From Nocardia miyunensis NBRC 108239 (lineage in GTDB: Bacteria > Actinomycetota > Actinomycetes > Mycobacteriales > Mycobacteriaceae), in contig NZ_BDBQ01000061.1 in assembly GCF_001613065.1 (NCBI RefSeq), forward strand, positions 1 through 64,000: 64,000 bases of DNA, given 5' to 3'. The notes beneath the pieces are model-generated. The model made no database searches. It was not told the origin of the DNA and saw only the letters and a list, made by a program, of their open reading frames with translations. Of this stretch, positions 47,957 through 57,218 are shown piece after piece (positions within the stretch are counted from its first letter, which is position 1; every line of letters begins with the position of its first letter). The translations under genes and the position numbers were made by a program.

Positions 47957-48850
47957 GTGGCAGGACGCATGCAGGGCAAGGTCTCGTTCATCACCGGCGC
48001 CGGCCGGGGGCAGGGCCGAGCCCACGCGGTGTTGCAGGCCCGGGAGGGCGCGGACATCATCGCCATCGACATCTGTGAGGACATCGATTCCAATCCGTAT
48101 CCCATGGCGAGCTGGGACGACCTGGCCGAGACCAGGCGACTCGTCGAGCAGGAAGGGCGGCGCTGCGTCGTCGGCAAGGCCGACGTGCGCGACCGGGGGC
48201 AACTCGCCGCCGCCCTCGCCGACGGGATCGCCGAACTGGGCCCGCTGACGAACGTCATGGCCAACGCGGGCATCCTGCCGTTGGCCATGGGCGACCCCCA
48301 GCCGATGGACTTCCACGATGCCGTCGACGTCGACCTCATCGGCGTGCTGAACACGGTCGCGGCGGCGGTCCCGCACCTGCTCGCGGCAGGCGGCGGCGGG
48401 TCGATCGTGATCACCGGATCCACCGCGGCGCTGATTCCCAACACCACGTCCTCGACCGACCCCCGCGTGATCATGGGGCCCGGCGGCGCGGGTTACAGCT
48501 GGTCGAAACAGACACTCGTCGGTTATACGCGGGAGATGGCACAGCATCTCGCGCCCAGCGGGATCCGGGTCAACATCGTGCATCCGACGAACTGCAACAC
48601 CCACCTGATGAACGCCGAGGGCATCTACCAGGTCTTCCGCCCCGACCTCGAGGCGGAAGAAGTCACCAAGGACGACTTCCGGCTCGCCTCGGTGGCCTAC
48701 CACGCCCTGCCCACGCCCTGGCTCGAGTCCGAGGACGTCGCCGAACTCGTCCTCTTCCTGGCCTCCGACGCCTCGAAACACATGACCGGCACGAGTATTC
48801 CGATAGACCTCGGTTGCATGGTCAAATGGCCCAACGGTCCCGGACAGTGA
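47957..48850 (+). CDS. Mycofactocin-coupled SDR-type dehydrogenase
   Basis: 297 residues. FITGAGRGQGRAHAVLQAREGADIIAIDIC and the long insertion DIDSNPYPMASWDDLAETRRLVE are hallmarks of the mycofactocin-dependent SDR subfamily, in which a tightly bound NAD is regenerated by mycofactocin. Other motifs are ANAGILPLAM, ITGSTAAL, YSWSKQTLVGYTREM (Tyr/Lys) and HPTNCNTHLM. GTG 47957 follows AGGAGGAACC. It implies that this operon oxidises an alcohol through the mycofactocin electron system; mycofactocin biosynthesis genes are not in the window. Confidence 0.92.
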   Translation: MAGRMQGKVSFITGAGRGQGRAHAVLQAREGADIIAIDICEDIDSNPYPMASWDDLAETRRLVEQEGRRCVVGKADVRDRGQLAAALADGIAELGPLTNVMANAGILPLAMGDPQPMDFHDAVDVDLIGVLNTVAAAVPHLLAAGGGGSIVITGSTAALIPNTTSSTDPRVIMGPGGAGYSWSKQTLVGYTREMAQHLAPSGIRVNIVHPTNCNTHLMNAEGIYQVFRPDLEAEEVTKDDFRLASVAYHALPTPWLESEDVAELVLFLASDASKHMTGTSIPIDLGCMVKWPNGPGQ

Positions 48851-48873
48851 ACCGGGGCGGCACCCTTCGGTCG

Positions 48874-48879
48874 TATACT
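48874..48879 (+). promoter_or_regulatory. -10 box of leaderless promoter for the FHA-ABC transporter
   Basis: TATACT ends 6 nt before ATG 48886 and no Shine-Dalgarno is present, the pattern of a leaderless transcript. It is close to the ideal -10 consensus. Confidence 0.6.
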
Positions 48880-48885
48880 GCCTCT

Positions 48886-51342
48886 ATGGTGGAGGAGCAA
48901 TCTTCCAGTGAATTCGCCGAGTCGCCGGTTTTGGTGGTGCAGACGCGAGAACGCGTCTATCGACTACGGGCCGGCGGCACATATAACGTCGGTCGCGATC
49001 CGGCGGCCGATGTCGTTGTCACCGATCCTCGGGTGTCCTCCCTGCACGCCGTTCTGGAACGAGGGTCCGGCGGCTGGGAAATCGAGGACGCGAGCAGCCT
49101 GAACGGCACCTTCTTCGACGGTCGCCGCGTGGAGCGGATGGTGATCGACCATGACGAGACGTTCCAGCTCGGCCACGCCGTGGACGGCGAGAAGCTGACC
49201 TGTTCGGTAGAGGCGCCGCAGATGCGTCCACCCCGCGATCCCGGGGGCGAGGACGGCGAAGCCACGATGATCGTCCCGAATCCCGGTTACGACCTCGATG
49301 ATGAGGCAACATTCACGCTACCTCCGTCGGGCCGTCGTATCTCACGATCGCCGCGGCCGGTCGCTCACCCCGTCGCGGTCGTCCGGATTTCGGGCACGCT
49401 CCGGATCGGCCGCGCCGCCGACAACGACATCGTCGTGCCCGACCTCATGGTCTCCCGCCATCACGCCGAACTGCGGGTGACCGGTGAGCACAAGTATCGG
49501 GTCGTGGACCTCGGCAGCCACAACGGCACCTACGTCAACGGCTCCCGGGTCGATGTCGCGGATCTGTCCGAATCCGACTCGATCGGCATGGGGCACACCA
49601 CCTATCGGCTGGTCGGCGACGAACTGCGGGAGTCCGTCGACACCGGTGACGTATCGGTCTCGGTGCAGAACCTCATCGTGCGGACACCCGAGGGCAAGGT
49701 GCTGCTGGACGAGGTGAGCTTCCCGATCCCGCAGCGCTCGCTGGTCGGGGTCATCGGGCCCAGCGGGGCGGGCAAATCGACGTTGCTCGGCGCGATCACC
49801 GGGTTGCAGCCCGCGACCGAGGGGACGGTCCGCTACGACGGCCGCGACCTCTACACCGATTACGACGAGTTGCGGCACCGGATCGGGTTGGTTCCCCAGG
49901 AGGACATCCTGCACAACCAACTTCACACCCGGCGTGCCCTGCTCTACGCGGCGGAGCTGCGGTTCCCCGGTGACACGCGCAGCGACGAGCGTGAGCAACG
50001 GGTCGACGAGGTCCTCGAGGAGCTCGGTTTGACGCGGCACGCCGACACTCGCATCGATAGGCTCTCGGGTGGGCAGCGCAAACGCGTGAGCGTCGCGCTG
50101 GAGTTGCTGACCAAACCGTCGCTGCTGTTCCTCGACGAGCCGACGTCGGGCCTGGATCCGGGCCTGGACAAGACGGTCATGGAAATGCTCTCGGAACTCG
50201 CGCACGACGGGCGAACGGTCATCGTCGTCACGCACAGCGTCGCGAACCTCGATTCCTGTGACCGCCTGCTGGTCCTGGTGCCCGGTGGCAAACTGGCCTA
50301 CTACGGACCGCCCGCGGAGGGGTTGCACCACTTCGGCCAGCCCAGCTGGGCCGAGGTTTTCCAGGAATTCGACAACCAGGAGGAGCGCGACTGGGCCGAG
50401 GAATTCCGGGATTCGCCGCGCTTCGGGCACTACGTGGCGGTCGGACTGACCGACGACGCCGGTCCGGCGGAAACGCAGCAGCCACCGGCGCCGCCGCCCG
50501 CGCCGCAGTCCAAGTTCAGCCAGCTCAGCACACTGTGCCGGCGTTACCTGGCGGTCATCGCCTCGGATCGAAGCTATTTGGCGCTGCTCGGTGTGATGCC
50601 GGTGTTACTCGGCGGGCTGTTCGCCGCGATTCCGCCGGGACAGGGTTTCGTCGGTGCGCCGGGCTCCAACCAGGATGCACCGACCAAGCTCATGGTCCTG
50701 GTATTCGGTGCGTGCTTCGTCGGCACCGGCAACTCGATTCGCGAGATCGTCAAAGAGCAGACCATCTACCGCAGAGAGCGCGCGGCAGGACTGTCGGCGG
50801 GGGTCTATCTGATGTCGAAATTCCTTGTGCTGGGCGCGATTACGATTTTGCAGACCGTGGTGTTGTACGTGATCGGCACCATCGGTGTGAAGATGCCGCC
50901 GCAAGGGATATTCACCTCGGTCGGCCTCGAGCTGATGCTGGCGATGGCGCTGCTCGGCATCGCGTCGCTGGCACTGGGCCTGGTGGTGTCGGTGTCGGTG
51001 GACACCTCGGAGAAGACGCTGCCGCTGCTGATCGTGGTCTCGATGGCGCAACTGGTGCTCACGGGCGGCCTGGTCCGGCTCGTCGGAACTCCCGTTCTAC
51101 AGCAACTGGCCTACCTGGCGCCCGCGCGCTGGGGCTTCGGCGCGGGAGCCGCCACCATCGACCTCGACACCCTCACTCCGCACGAAGGTGCGGCCGACCC
51201 GCTGTGGAAACACAGCCTCGGCACCTGGTTGACGGACATGGGTTTCATGGCCGGTCTGGCGGCGATCTTCCTGGCGCTGGCCTGGTACCGCCTCTACCAG
51301 ATGCGGCCCCGGCGGCGCGGCGCCCGCCCCGCCACGACCTGA
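48886..51342 (+). CDS. FHA-domain ABC transporter (Rv1747-like)
   Basis: 818 residues: FHA domain 1 (about 18-95: YNVGRDPAADVVVTDPRVSSLHAVL, DASSLNGTFFDG), a linker with an acidic/Thr-containing stretch, FHA domain 2 (about 165-245: LRIGRAADNDIVVPDLMVSRHHAEL, DLGSHNGTYVNG), ABC ATPase (about 265-480: GPSGAGKSTLL Walker A, LSGGQRKRVSVALELL signature, LLFLDEPTSGLDP Walker B) and an ABC-2 membrane domain with six helices (about 555-818). In M. tuberculosis Rv1747 is an exporter of cell-wall lipid components regulated by Ser/Thr kinase phosphorylation. Here the tandem FHA domains should bind phosphothreonine similarly. ATG 48886 suits a leaderless start. Confidence 0.94.
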   Translation: MVEEQSSSEFAESPVLVVQTRERVYRLRAGGTYNVGRDPAADVVVTDPRVSSLHAVLERGSGGWEIEDASSLNGTFFDGRRVERMVIDHDETFQLGHAVDGEKLTCSVEAPQMRPPRDPGGEDGEATMIVPNPGYDLDDEATFTLPPSGRRISRSPRPVAHPVAVVRISGTLRIGRAADNDIVVPDLMVSRHHAELRVTGEHKYRVVDLGSHNGTYVNGSRVDVADLSESDSIGMGHTTYRLVGDELRESVDTGDVSVSVQNLIVRTPEGKVLLDEVSFPIPQRSLVGVIGPSGAGKSTLLGAITGLQPATEGTVRYDGRDLYTDYDELRHRIGLVPQEDILHNQLHTRRALLYAAELRFPGDTRSDEREQRVDEVLEELGLTRHADTRIDRLSGGQRKRVSVALELLTKPSLLFLDEPTSGLDPGLDKTVMEMLSELAHDGRTVIVVTHSVANLDSCDRLLVLVPGGKLAYYGPPAEGLHHFGQPSWAEVFQEFDNQEERDWAEEFRDSPRFGHYVAVGLTDDAGPAETQQPPAPPPAPQSKFSQLSTLCRRYLAVIASDRSYLALLGVMPVLLGGLFAAIPPGQGFVGAPGSNQDAPTKLMVLVFGACFVGTGNSIREIVKEQTIYRRERAAGLSAGVYLMSKFLVLGAITILQTVVLYVIGTIGVKMPPQGIFTSVGLELMLAMALLGIASLALGLVVSVSVDTSEKTLPLLIVVSMAQLVLTGGLVRLVGTPVLQQLAYLAPARWGFGAGAATIDLDTLTPHEGAADPLWKHSLGTWLTDMGFMAGLAAIFLALAWYRLYQMRPRRRGARPATT

Positions 51343-51357
51343 CGCCGACGGGCGCGA

Positions 51358-52221
51358 TCACGCGGGATGCTGTGATGCCGCCGCGGCCGGGCTGAGGTCG
51401 GCGCGGGTGAGCTGATGTCGTGGCGGATCGGGCAGCGCGATGCGCTCGGTGACCGTCAGATCGGCATCGACGTGCACCAATGTGCCGGGGGCGAGCAGTC
51501 GCCAGGCCGGGTCGTCGTCCATCCGCTCACTGGCGAACACGACGGATGGCTGTATCCGGAGGTGTTCGGACCGCGCGTGGATACGAGAGGTGTGCAGATC
51601 GAAGCCGGCCTGCTCGCGCGGATCGCGCCGGTCGAGTATGTACAGCTCGTGGGGCTCGGGATAGCGCAGCGCCCACATGTCCGTCGCCGTGCTCAACAAC
51701 AGGTTGACGGCGTAGATCTCGACGTTCCGCGTCAGCCAGTTCATGGCGTCGAGCAGTCCCTTCTCGACATCTCCCCCCGCTGCCCTGATCGACGCGGTGA
51801 TCAGCGCGAACACCCGCTCACTGTCGGTCTGTCCCGTTACCAGGCCATCGGCGCTCAGCTGCGCGAGCCGGGCGTCGAGCACCTCGAGTTCGCCGACCAC
51901 GCCGTTGTGCGCGAAGATCCGGTCGTCCTGGAGGAACGGGTGGGTGTTGCGGACGTCGAGAGCGCCGGTGGACGCGTACCGGACGTGCGCGACGAACGTC
52001 GTCCCCGTCATGTCGTGAGCCTCGACGGCGAATGCGGTGTCGTGCCACGCCGCGATCGGTTGCTTGCGCACCACGGCCCGGCCGTCGCCCTCGAATACGC
52101 CCAAGCCCGTGCCATCGGGATTGCGCGCACTCTGCGCGGAGAGGTTGTCGGGCGCGTCGAGCAACCAGAACGTCGCCGTCACCACGGAACGTCCCGCGTG
52201 CAGGCCGAACAGGCGGCACAT
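51358..52221 (-). CDS. Class II glutamine amidotransferase (EgtC-like)
   Basis: 287 residues. The N-terminus MCRLFGLHAGR places the nucleophilic Cys at position 2; NPDGTGLGVF, ARPVRYAS-type VAHVRYASTGALDVRNTHPF and FAHNGVVGELE are the glutamine-binding motifs. No other catalytic domain follows, as in EgtC of ergothioneine synthesis or YafJ-type proteins. The frame extends upstream past 52221, but Cys2 requires this ATG. It is divergent from a glutamate-cysteine ligase-like gene, as EgtA/EgtC genes often are linked, though egtB and egtD are not here. Confidence 0.9.
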   Translation of the reverse strand: MCRLFGLHAGRSVVTATFWLLDAPDNLSAQSARNPDGTGLGVFEGDGRAVVRKQPIAAWHDTAFAVEAHDMTGTTFVAHVRYASTGALDVRNTHPFLQDDRIFAHNGVVGELEVLDARLAQLSADGLVTGQTDSERVFALITASIRAAGGDVEKGLLDAMNWLTRNVEIYAVNLLLSTATDMWALRYPEPHELYILDRRDPREQAGFDLHTSRIHARSEHLRIQPSVVFASERMDDDPAWRLLAPGTLVHVDADLTVTERIALPDPPRHQLTRADLSPAAAASQHPA

Positions 52222-52292
52222 GCCAGCTACCGTACGCCGTGAAGTGAACTCGTTGTGTGACAGGGGCATTCCGGATTCGCCATACCGGCGAG

Positions 52293-52298
52293 TAATCT
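52293..52298 (+). promoter_or_regulatory. -10 box of leaderless promoter for the YbdK-like ligase
   Basis: TAATCT ends 7 nt before ATG 52306 with no Shine-Dalgarno nearby, so ATG 52306 is preferred over ATG 52300. It serves the plus strand in the 84-bp divergent gap. Confidence 0.45.
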
Positions 52299-52305
52299 CA
52301 TGGCT

Positions 52306-53409
52306 ATGGACGTCGCATCCGTGACCGTCGGTGTTGAGGAAGAGTTCCTCCTCGCGGATCCGGATACCGGCGCACCTGTGGCGAAAAATGTCGAGGTGGC
52401 GCGGACCGCGGCGGCGGCGGGTATCCACCTGCAACTCGAACTCACGCAATGCCAGGTGGAAACCAATACCGGCGTGCACTCCACCACGGCGAGCCTGATC
52501 CGGGAATTGCGCGAGTTGCGCCGAGACGTCGCCGGGTTCGCGGAGAAGAACGGCGCCCGCCTGCTCGCGGTGGCGATTCCCCCGACGGTGCCGCACAAGT
52601 TTCCGGTCACCGATACGCCGCGGTTCCGGCGAATCGCCAAGGGCTTCGGCATGCTCGCCCATGAACAGGGGCTGTGCGGCTGTCATGTGCACGTCGGGGT
52701 TCCGAATCGAGACGTCGCGATCCAGGTGGGCAACTTCCTGCGCCCCTGGCTGCCGTTGTTCTTGGCACTGACCGCGAACTCCGCGATCTACCGCAACGCC
52801 GACACCGGTTTCGCCAGTTGGCGCAACATTCTGTGGCGGCGTTGGCCCAGCGCCGGACCACCACCCTATTTCGCCTCGGCGCAGGAGTACGACGCCATGG
52901 TCGCCATGATGACGGCCAGCGGCAGCATCCTCGACGAGACGATGGTGTATTGGGATGTCCGCCCGTCACTGGCCTTCCCCACCGTGGAGATCCGCGTCAG
53001 CGATATCCCCGCCACGGTCGAGGAGACCGCGCTGCTCGCGACCCTGGTGCGGGCCGCGGTGATCAGCGCGCGAACGTCACTGGCCGAGCGGCGGCCAGCC
53101 CCGCCGGTCCCTGCGCCGACACTGCTCGCCGCCTACTGGAAGGCCGCGCGCACCGGCATCGACGGTGACGGCATGGACCCGGTGGACGGCCGCACGGCGC
53201 CGGTTCGCGAACTGCTCGACAAGCTGGTGAATTCCCTGGACTTCGCCCTGGACGAGTTGGGCGACCATGCGTTCGTCACCGATGCCATCGCGGCGGTATT
53301 CGCCCGCGGGAACGGCGCACGGCGCCAGATCGACGCCTTCCGCGCACGTCGAGACGTCGGCGACGTCGTCACCGAACTCGCGAACGCGACCTTGCAGGGC
53401 TGCGAGTAG
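52306..53409 (+). CDS. Glutamate-cysteine ligase-like enzyme (YbdK type)
   Basis: 367 residues, GCS2/YbdK family of carboxylate-amine ligases. VTVGVEEEFLLADPDTG is the ATP/Mg-binding N-terminal motif, then LQLELTQCQVETNTGVHS, GCHVHVGVPNRD and FPTVEIRVSDIPAT, all typical. Members ligate glutamate and cysteine or a similar amine using ATP. ATG 52306 fits a leaderless promoter. Divergent to the glutamine amidotransferase, from which a shared role in thiol or gamma-glutamyl metabolism is inferred. Confidence 0.92.
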   Translation: MDVASVTVGVEEEFLLADPDTGAPVAKNVEVARTAAAAGIHLQLELTQCQVETNTGVHSTTASLIRELRELRRDVAGFAEKNGARLLAVAIPPTVPHKFPVTDTPRFRRIAKGFGMLAHEQGLCGCHVHVGVPNRDVAIQVGNFLRPWLPLFLALTANSAIYRNADTGFASWRNILWRRWPSAGPPPYFASAQEYDAMVAMMTASGSILDETMVYWDVRPSLAFPTVEIRVSDIPATVEETALLATLVRAAVISARTSLAERRPAPPVPAPTLLAAYWKAARTGIDGDGMDPVDGRTAPVRELLDKLVNSLDFALDELGDHAFVTDAIAAVFARGNGARRQIDAFRARRDVGDVVTELANATLQGCE

Positions 53410-53471
53410 CGTCCCGCGAGAGCCCACGGCACGCTGAATTCGTGGCGAAGCGGGGCAGCTAGGATCTGCCT

Positions 53472-54497
53472 ATGTCGAGTCCTGCCCCAACCGGTGAGCG
53501 CAAGCAGCGGGTCCTGTCCGGGATCCAGCCGACGAGTGATTCCTTCCACCTCGGCAATTACCTTGGCGCGCTGCAGTATTGGGTGCAGTTGCAAGAGGAT
53601 TTCGATGCGCTCTACTTCATCCCGGATCTGCACGCCATCACGGTGCCGCAGGATCCCAAGCAACTGCGCAACCGCACCAAGCGTGCGGCGGCGCAGCTGC
53701 TGGCGCTGGGGATCGACCCGAAGCGCTCGACGCTGTTCGTGCAGAGCCAGGTGCCCGAGCACGCCGAGCTGACCTGGGTGCTGAACTGCATCACCGGATT
53801 CGGCGAGGCCGGCCGGATGACGCAGTTCAAGGACAAGTCCGCCAAACAGGGCACGGACAACGCGACGGTCGGCCTGTTCACCTATCCGGTGCTGATGGCC
53901 GCGGACATCCTGCTGTACCGCCCGCACCTGGTTCCGGTCGGCGAGGATCAGCGGCAGCATCTGGAGTTGACCCGGAATCTGGCCCAGCGGTTCAACACTC
54001 GCTTCAAGAAGACGTTCGTGGTCCCCGACGCGCACATCGTGTCCGGCACCGCCAAGATCTACGACCTGCAGGATCCCACCTCGAAGATGAGCAAGTCGGC
54101 CGCCACCGACGCGGGCCTGCTCAACCTGCTCGACGATCCGAAGGCGTCGGCGAAGAAGATTCGCTCGGCGGTGACCGATACCGAGCGCGATATCCGCTAC
54201 GACCCGGAGACCAAACCGGGGGTGAGCAATCTACTGGTGATCCTGTCCTCGCTTACCGACACGCCCATCGTGACACTCGAAAAGGATTACGTCGGCAAGG
54301 GATACGGCGAGCTCAAAGGCGACGTCGCCGACGCACTCGTGGAATTCGTCACCCCGTTGCAGGCGAAGGTGCAAGAGTATATGGGCGATCAGGGCGAACT
54401 CGATCGCGTCCTCGCCGCGGGAGCGGAGCGGGCGCGGGAGATCGCCGGCAACACACTCGCGCAGGTGTACGACCGAGTGGGCTTCCTGGCCCGCTGA
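53472..54497 (+). CDS. trpS: Tryptophanyl-tRNA synthetase
   Basis: 341 residues, class I synthetase charging tRNA-Trp. The HIGH-like motif is SFHLGNYLGAL, the tryptophan pocket LYFIPDLHAIT, GEDQRQHLELTRNLAQRFN, and the KMSKS motif is TSKMSKSAATD. AGGATC lies a short distance before ATG 53472. Gene order trpS-yhjD is as in mycobacteria (Rv3336c, Rv3335c). Confidence 0.97.
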   Translation: MSSPAPTGERKQRVLSGIQPTSDSFHLGNYLGALQYWVQLQEDFDALYFIPDLHAITVPQDPKQLRNRTKRAAAQLLALGIDPKRSTLFVQSQVPEHAELTWVLNCITGFGEAGRMTQFKDKSAKQGTDNATVGLFTYPVLMAADILLYRPHLVPVGEDQRQHLELTRNLAQRFNTRFKKTFVVPDAHIVSGTAKIYDLQDPTSKMSKSAATDAGLLNLLDDPKASAKKIRSAVTDTERDIRYDPETKPGVSNLLVILSSLTDTPIVTLEKDYVGKGYGELKGDVADALVEFVTPLQAKVQEYMGDQGELDRVLAAGAERAREIAGNTLAQVYDRVGFLAR

Positions 54498-54651
54498 ATC
54501 CGCGCGGGCCGGGCGGGCGTGGTCTTGGCTGCCTCTGCCCGTGAGTCTGCCGCCGTCCTGACCGAGGATCGGCCAGTCGAGTTACCGTCCGCGTGGTTCG
54601 TGCGTCGCAGTCGCCGCCCGCGCGGACATCCGAGCGGTTGCGGGAGGTTGG

Positions 54652-55668
54652 GTGTTCGGCAGGATCAAGGCGCGGATCACGGGCGCGGTCCGGACCCGCC
54701 CCTGGCTGGATCATCTGGTGCGGGCGGGGCAGAGCTATCAGCGCCAGCGCGGCGACTACTACGCGGCCGGCATCACGTATTTCACTGTGCTGTCGATGTT
54801 TCCGATTCTGATGGTCGCCTTCGCGGTGGCCGGATTCGTGCTCTCGCACGATGCGCATCTGCTGACCGAGATACAGAGCAAGATCGTCGAGAATCTGCCC
54901 GGATCGCTGGGCGGGCAGATCAACGATCTGATCGATCAGGCCGTCAAATCCCGTACCAGCGTCGGGGTGATCGGTTTGGTCGGCGCGTTCTACGCCGGGC
55001 TGGGCTGGATGGCCAATCTGCGTGCCGCGCTGACCGAGCAGTGGGAACAGCAAGTGCCACAGGGCAATTGGTTCCGCACCAAAATCTCCGATGTGATCGC
55101 GCTGATCGGTCTCGGTGTCGCGCTGGTGATCTCGTTCGGTATGTCGGCGCTGGCCTCGAGCAATCTGGGCCGCGAGCTGCTCACCCTGATCCACCTGCAG
55201 AACGCACCTGGCGTCGGTCTGCTGCTCACGATATTGTCGCTGATCCTGGCGGTGCTCGCGTCCTGGGCGGTGTTCGCCTGGGTGATCGCGCGGCTGCCGC
55301 GTACGCCGGTCACCCTGGTCAGCGCCGGTAAGGCGGCATTGATCGCCGCGATCGCGTTCGAGGTGTGGAAACAGGTCGCCAGCTACTACCTCAAAAGCGT
55401 GCTGACCAGCCCCGCCGGTGTCACCTTCGGCCCGATCCTGGGTCTGATGGTCTTCGCCTACATCACCGCGCGAATCATCCTGTTCGCCACGGCATGGGCG
55501 GCCACGGCCCGAGAGAACATGCTCGAGGCCGAAATACCCCCGCCCGGCCCCGCGGTGATCGAGCCGCGGATGTCGGCGGGGATGACCGCGAAGACGGGCG
55601 CGGTGCTGTTCGGAGCGGGCGCGATCACCGCGACGGCGCTGACCCGGTTACGTCGATCGAAACGGTAA
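54652..55668 (+). CDS. YihY/YhjD-family inner membrane protein
   Basis: 338 residues with six predicted transmembrane helices; YYAAGITYFTVLSMFPILMVAF, GLVGAFYAGLGWMANLRAALTEQWE and WVIARLPRTP are conserved in the YihY/YhjD family (formerly thought RNase BN or BrkB). In Mycobacterium it follows trpS (Rv3335c), and in E. coli YhjD has been linked to lipid/LPS transport. GTG 54652 is preceded by GGGAGG. Probably co-transcribed with trpS; its exact substrate is unknown. Confidence 0.92.
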   Translation: MFGRIKARITGAVRTRPWLDHLVRAGQSYQRQRGDYYAAGITYFTVLSMFPILMVAFAVAGFVLSHDAHLLTEIQSKIVENLPGSLGGQINDLIDQAVKSRTSVGVIGLVGAFYAGLGWMANLRAALTEQWEQQVPQGNWFRTKISDVIALIGLGVALVISFGMSALASSNLGRELLTLIHLQNAPGVGLLLTILSLILAVLASWAVFAWVIARLPRTPVTLVSAGKAALIAAIAFEVWKQVASYYLKSVLTSPAGVTFGPILGLMVFAYITARIILFATAWAATARENMLEAEIPPPGPAVIEPRMSAGMTAKTGAVLFGAGAITATALTRLRRSKR

Positions 55669-55705
55669 CACCGGCCGAAATCCGTTGATGCCATGAGTAT
55701 CTCGG

Positions 55706-57058
55706 TCAGTGCGGGGTGCGACCGTTGATCCGCCACACCAGCACGACCAGGATCAGGACCACGGCCAGGCCGACCACGATCAGGGTCGTGCGCAGGTTCT
55801 CGTGGTCGTGATTGATGCTCGGCGCCGATGCGCCGACGCCGTGCGCCGGCGGGGTGGCCAGGGCCACGTCGGGGGTGGAGTTCTCGTCGGTGCCGGAGCC
55901 GGGCAGCGAGCCGATGTTCGCGCCCGACGGCAGGGAGAAGCCGTAGTCCAGCAGGCGGGCGGCCTGTTGGGGTGGGCGGATCGGCAGGACATCGGCCTTG
56001 AGCATCGTGACGACCAGGCGGTGGCCGCCCCGCTGGGCGGCGGTGACGAAGGTCTGGCGGGCGTCGTCGGTGTAACCGGTCTTACCGCCGAGGTCGCCGT
56101 CGTAGTCGTAGAGCAGGCGGTTGTCGTTGGCGATGGGGAAACCGGGGTGATCCTGGTCACCGGGGATCTTCGGGTTGGCCGGATAGCCGGGGAAGTTGTA
56201 CTCCTCGGTGTGCACGATGTCGGCGAAGGTGGGGATCGTCATATCGTGGCGGAAAATCGTCGCAAGATCGTAGGCCGACATGCTCATGCCGGGCCCGTCC
56301 AGTCCGGACGGGGTCGCCGCGCGCGTGTCCAGGGCGTGCAGTTCCTTGGCCTTGGCGTCCATCTGCCGCAGGGTGCTGTCGATTCCGCCCAGTTGCATGG
56401 CGATGGCGTGCGCCGCGTCGTTGCCCGAGCACATCAGCAGGGCGTGCAGGAGTTGCTCGTTGGTGTAGCGGCCGCCGGGGCCGATACCGACGCGGGTGCC
56501 GTCGGCGTTCGCGTCGTCCTGGGTGCCGATCACGACCTTGTTCAGGTCGAGCTGCGGTAGCGCGACCGCGGCCAGCAGCGTCTTCATCGTCGAGGCGGGG
56601 CGGTAGCGGCCGTGCGGATCCTTCGCGGCCAGCACCTTGCCGGTGTCCAGATCGGCGATCACCCAGGCCGTCGCGGAGATGTCCTTGGGCGCCGGGGGCG
56701 CGCCGTCGGGCAGCAGCAGGCCGCAACCGCCGAGTTTGCCGCCGCCGACCGGGGAGGCGGGCACCGGCAGCGGCTTGGGCGCGGTCTGCCCCGGTTCGGG
56801 GACCTCGGATTCATCGATCGGCGGAGGCGGGGAGATCCGGTCCGGGCAGGAATCGGTGTTCGGGGTGACGAAGGGGAACGAAGTCCCGGTCGGCTGCGCG
56901 GCTGCCGAGCTCGACAGCGCGACGTCGACGCCGGTCAACGCGGTGGCGGCGACGAGTCCAGCGGCCAGGGCGACGGCGAAGGCGGCGCGCGGACGTCGGC
57001 TCGCGCGCGCGGATCTGGTGCGGCTGTCGAGCCGGGGTGTTCGAATGCGCATCGCCAT
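55706..57058 (-). CDS. dacB: D-alanyl-D-alanine carboxypeptidase (DacB1-like)
   Basis: 450 residues, low-molecular-weight penicillin-binding protein trimming the terminal D-Ala of peptidoglycan stem peptides. The signal peptide (about 1-53) is followed by a Pro-rich segment. Catalytic motifs are SxxK in PASTMKTLL, SxN in CSGNDAAHAI and KTG in GGKTGYTDDA. A C-terminal transmembrane helix (about 420-442: TLIVVGLAVVLILVVLVW) anchors it. The frame extends to 57460, but ATG 57058 starts just before the signal peptide. Corresponds to Rv3330. Confidence 0.95.
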   Translation of the reverse strand: MAMRIRTPRLDSRTRSARASRRPRAAFAVALAAGLVAATALTGVDVALSSSAAAQPTGTSFPFVTPNTDSCPDRISPPPPIDESEVPEPGQTAPKPLPVPASPVGGGKLGGCGLLLPDGAPPAPKDISATAWVIADLDTGKVLAAKDPHGRYRPASTMKTLLAAVALPQLDLNKVVIGTQDDANADGTRVGIGPGGRYTNEQLLHALLMCSGNDAAHAIAMQLGGIDSTLRQMDAKAKELHALDTRAATPSGLDGPGMSMSAYDLATIFRHDMTIPTFADIVHTEEYNFPGYPANPKIPGDQDHPGFPIANDNRLLYDYDGDLGGKTGYTDDARQTFVTAAQRGGHRLVVTMLKADVLPIRPPQQAARLLDYGFSLPSGANIGSLPGSGTDENSTPDVALATPPAHGVGASAPSINHDHENLRTTLIVVGLAVVLILVVLVWRINGRTPH

Positions 57059-57152
57059 CGAGCTTATGCGGAACTGTCCCCGCGTGGCTGTGAGCTGGTC
57101 GACTATCGGGCTCCGGCGGTGGCGTGCTCGGGACATCCCGCCCGCAGAGGTG

Positions 57153-57183
57153 TTGACATGAGCTATGAAATGAGAGCTACTAT
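57153..57183 (+). promoter_or_regulatory. Candidate promoter of the MFS/tetR operon
   Basis: TTGACA (57153-57158) and TACTAT (57178-57183) are 19 bp apart in an AT-rich stretch, which is longer than ideal. ATGAAA before and TTTCAT after the -10 region (57165-57170 and about 57193-57198) form a loose dyad that may be the operator of the downstream TetR. Confidence 0.4.
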
Positions 57184-57218
57184 CAAAATAAAGTTTCATC
57201 CAAACGATTGGATCTGTC

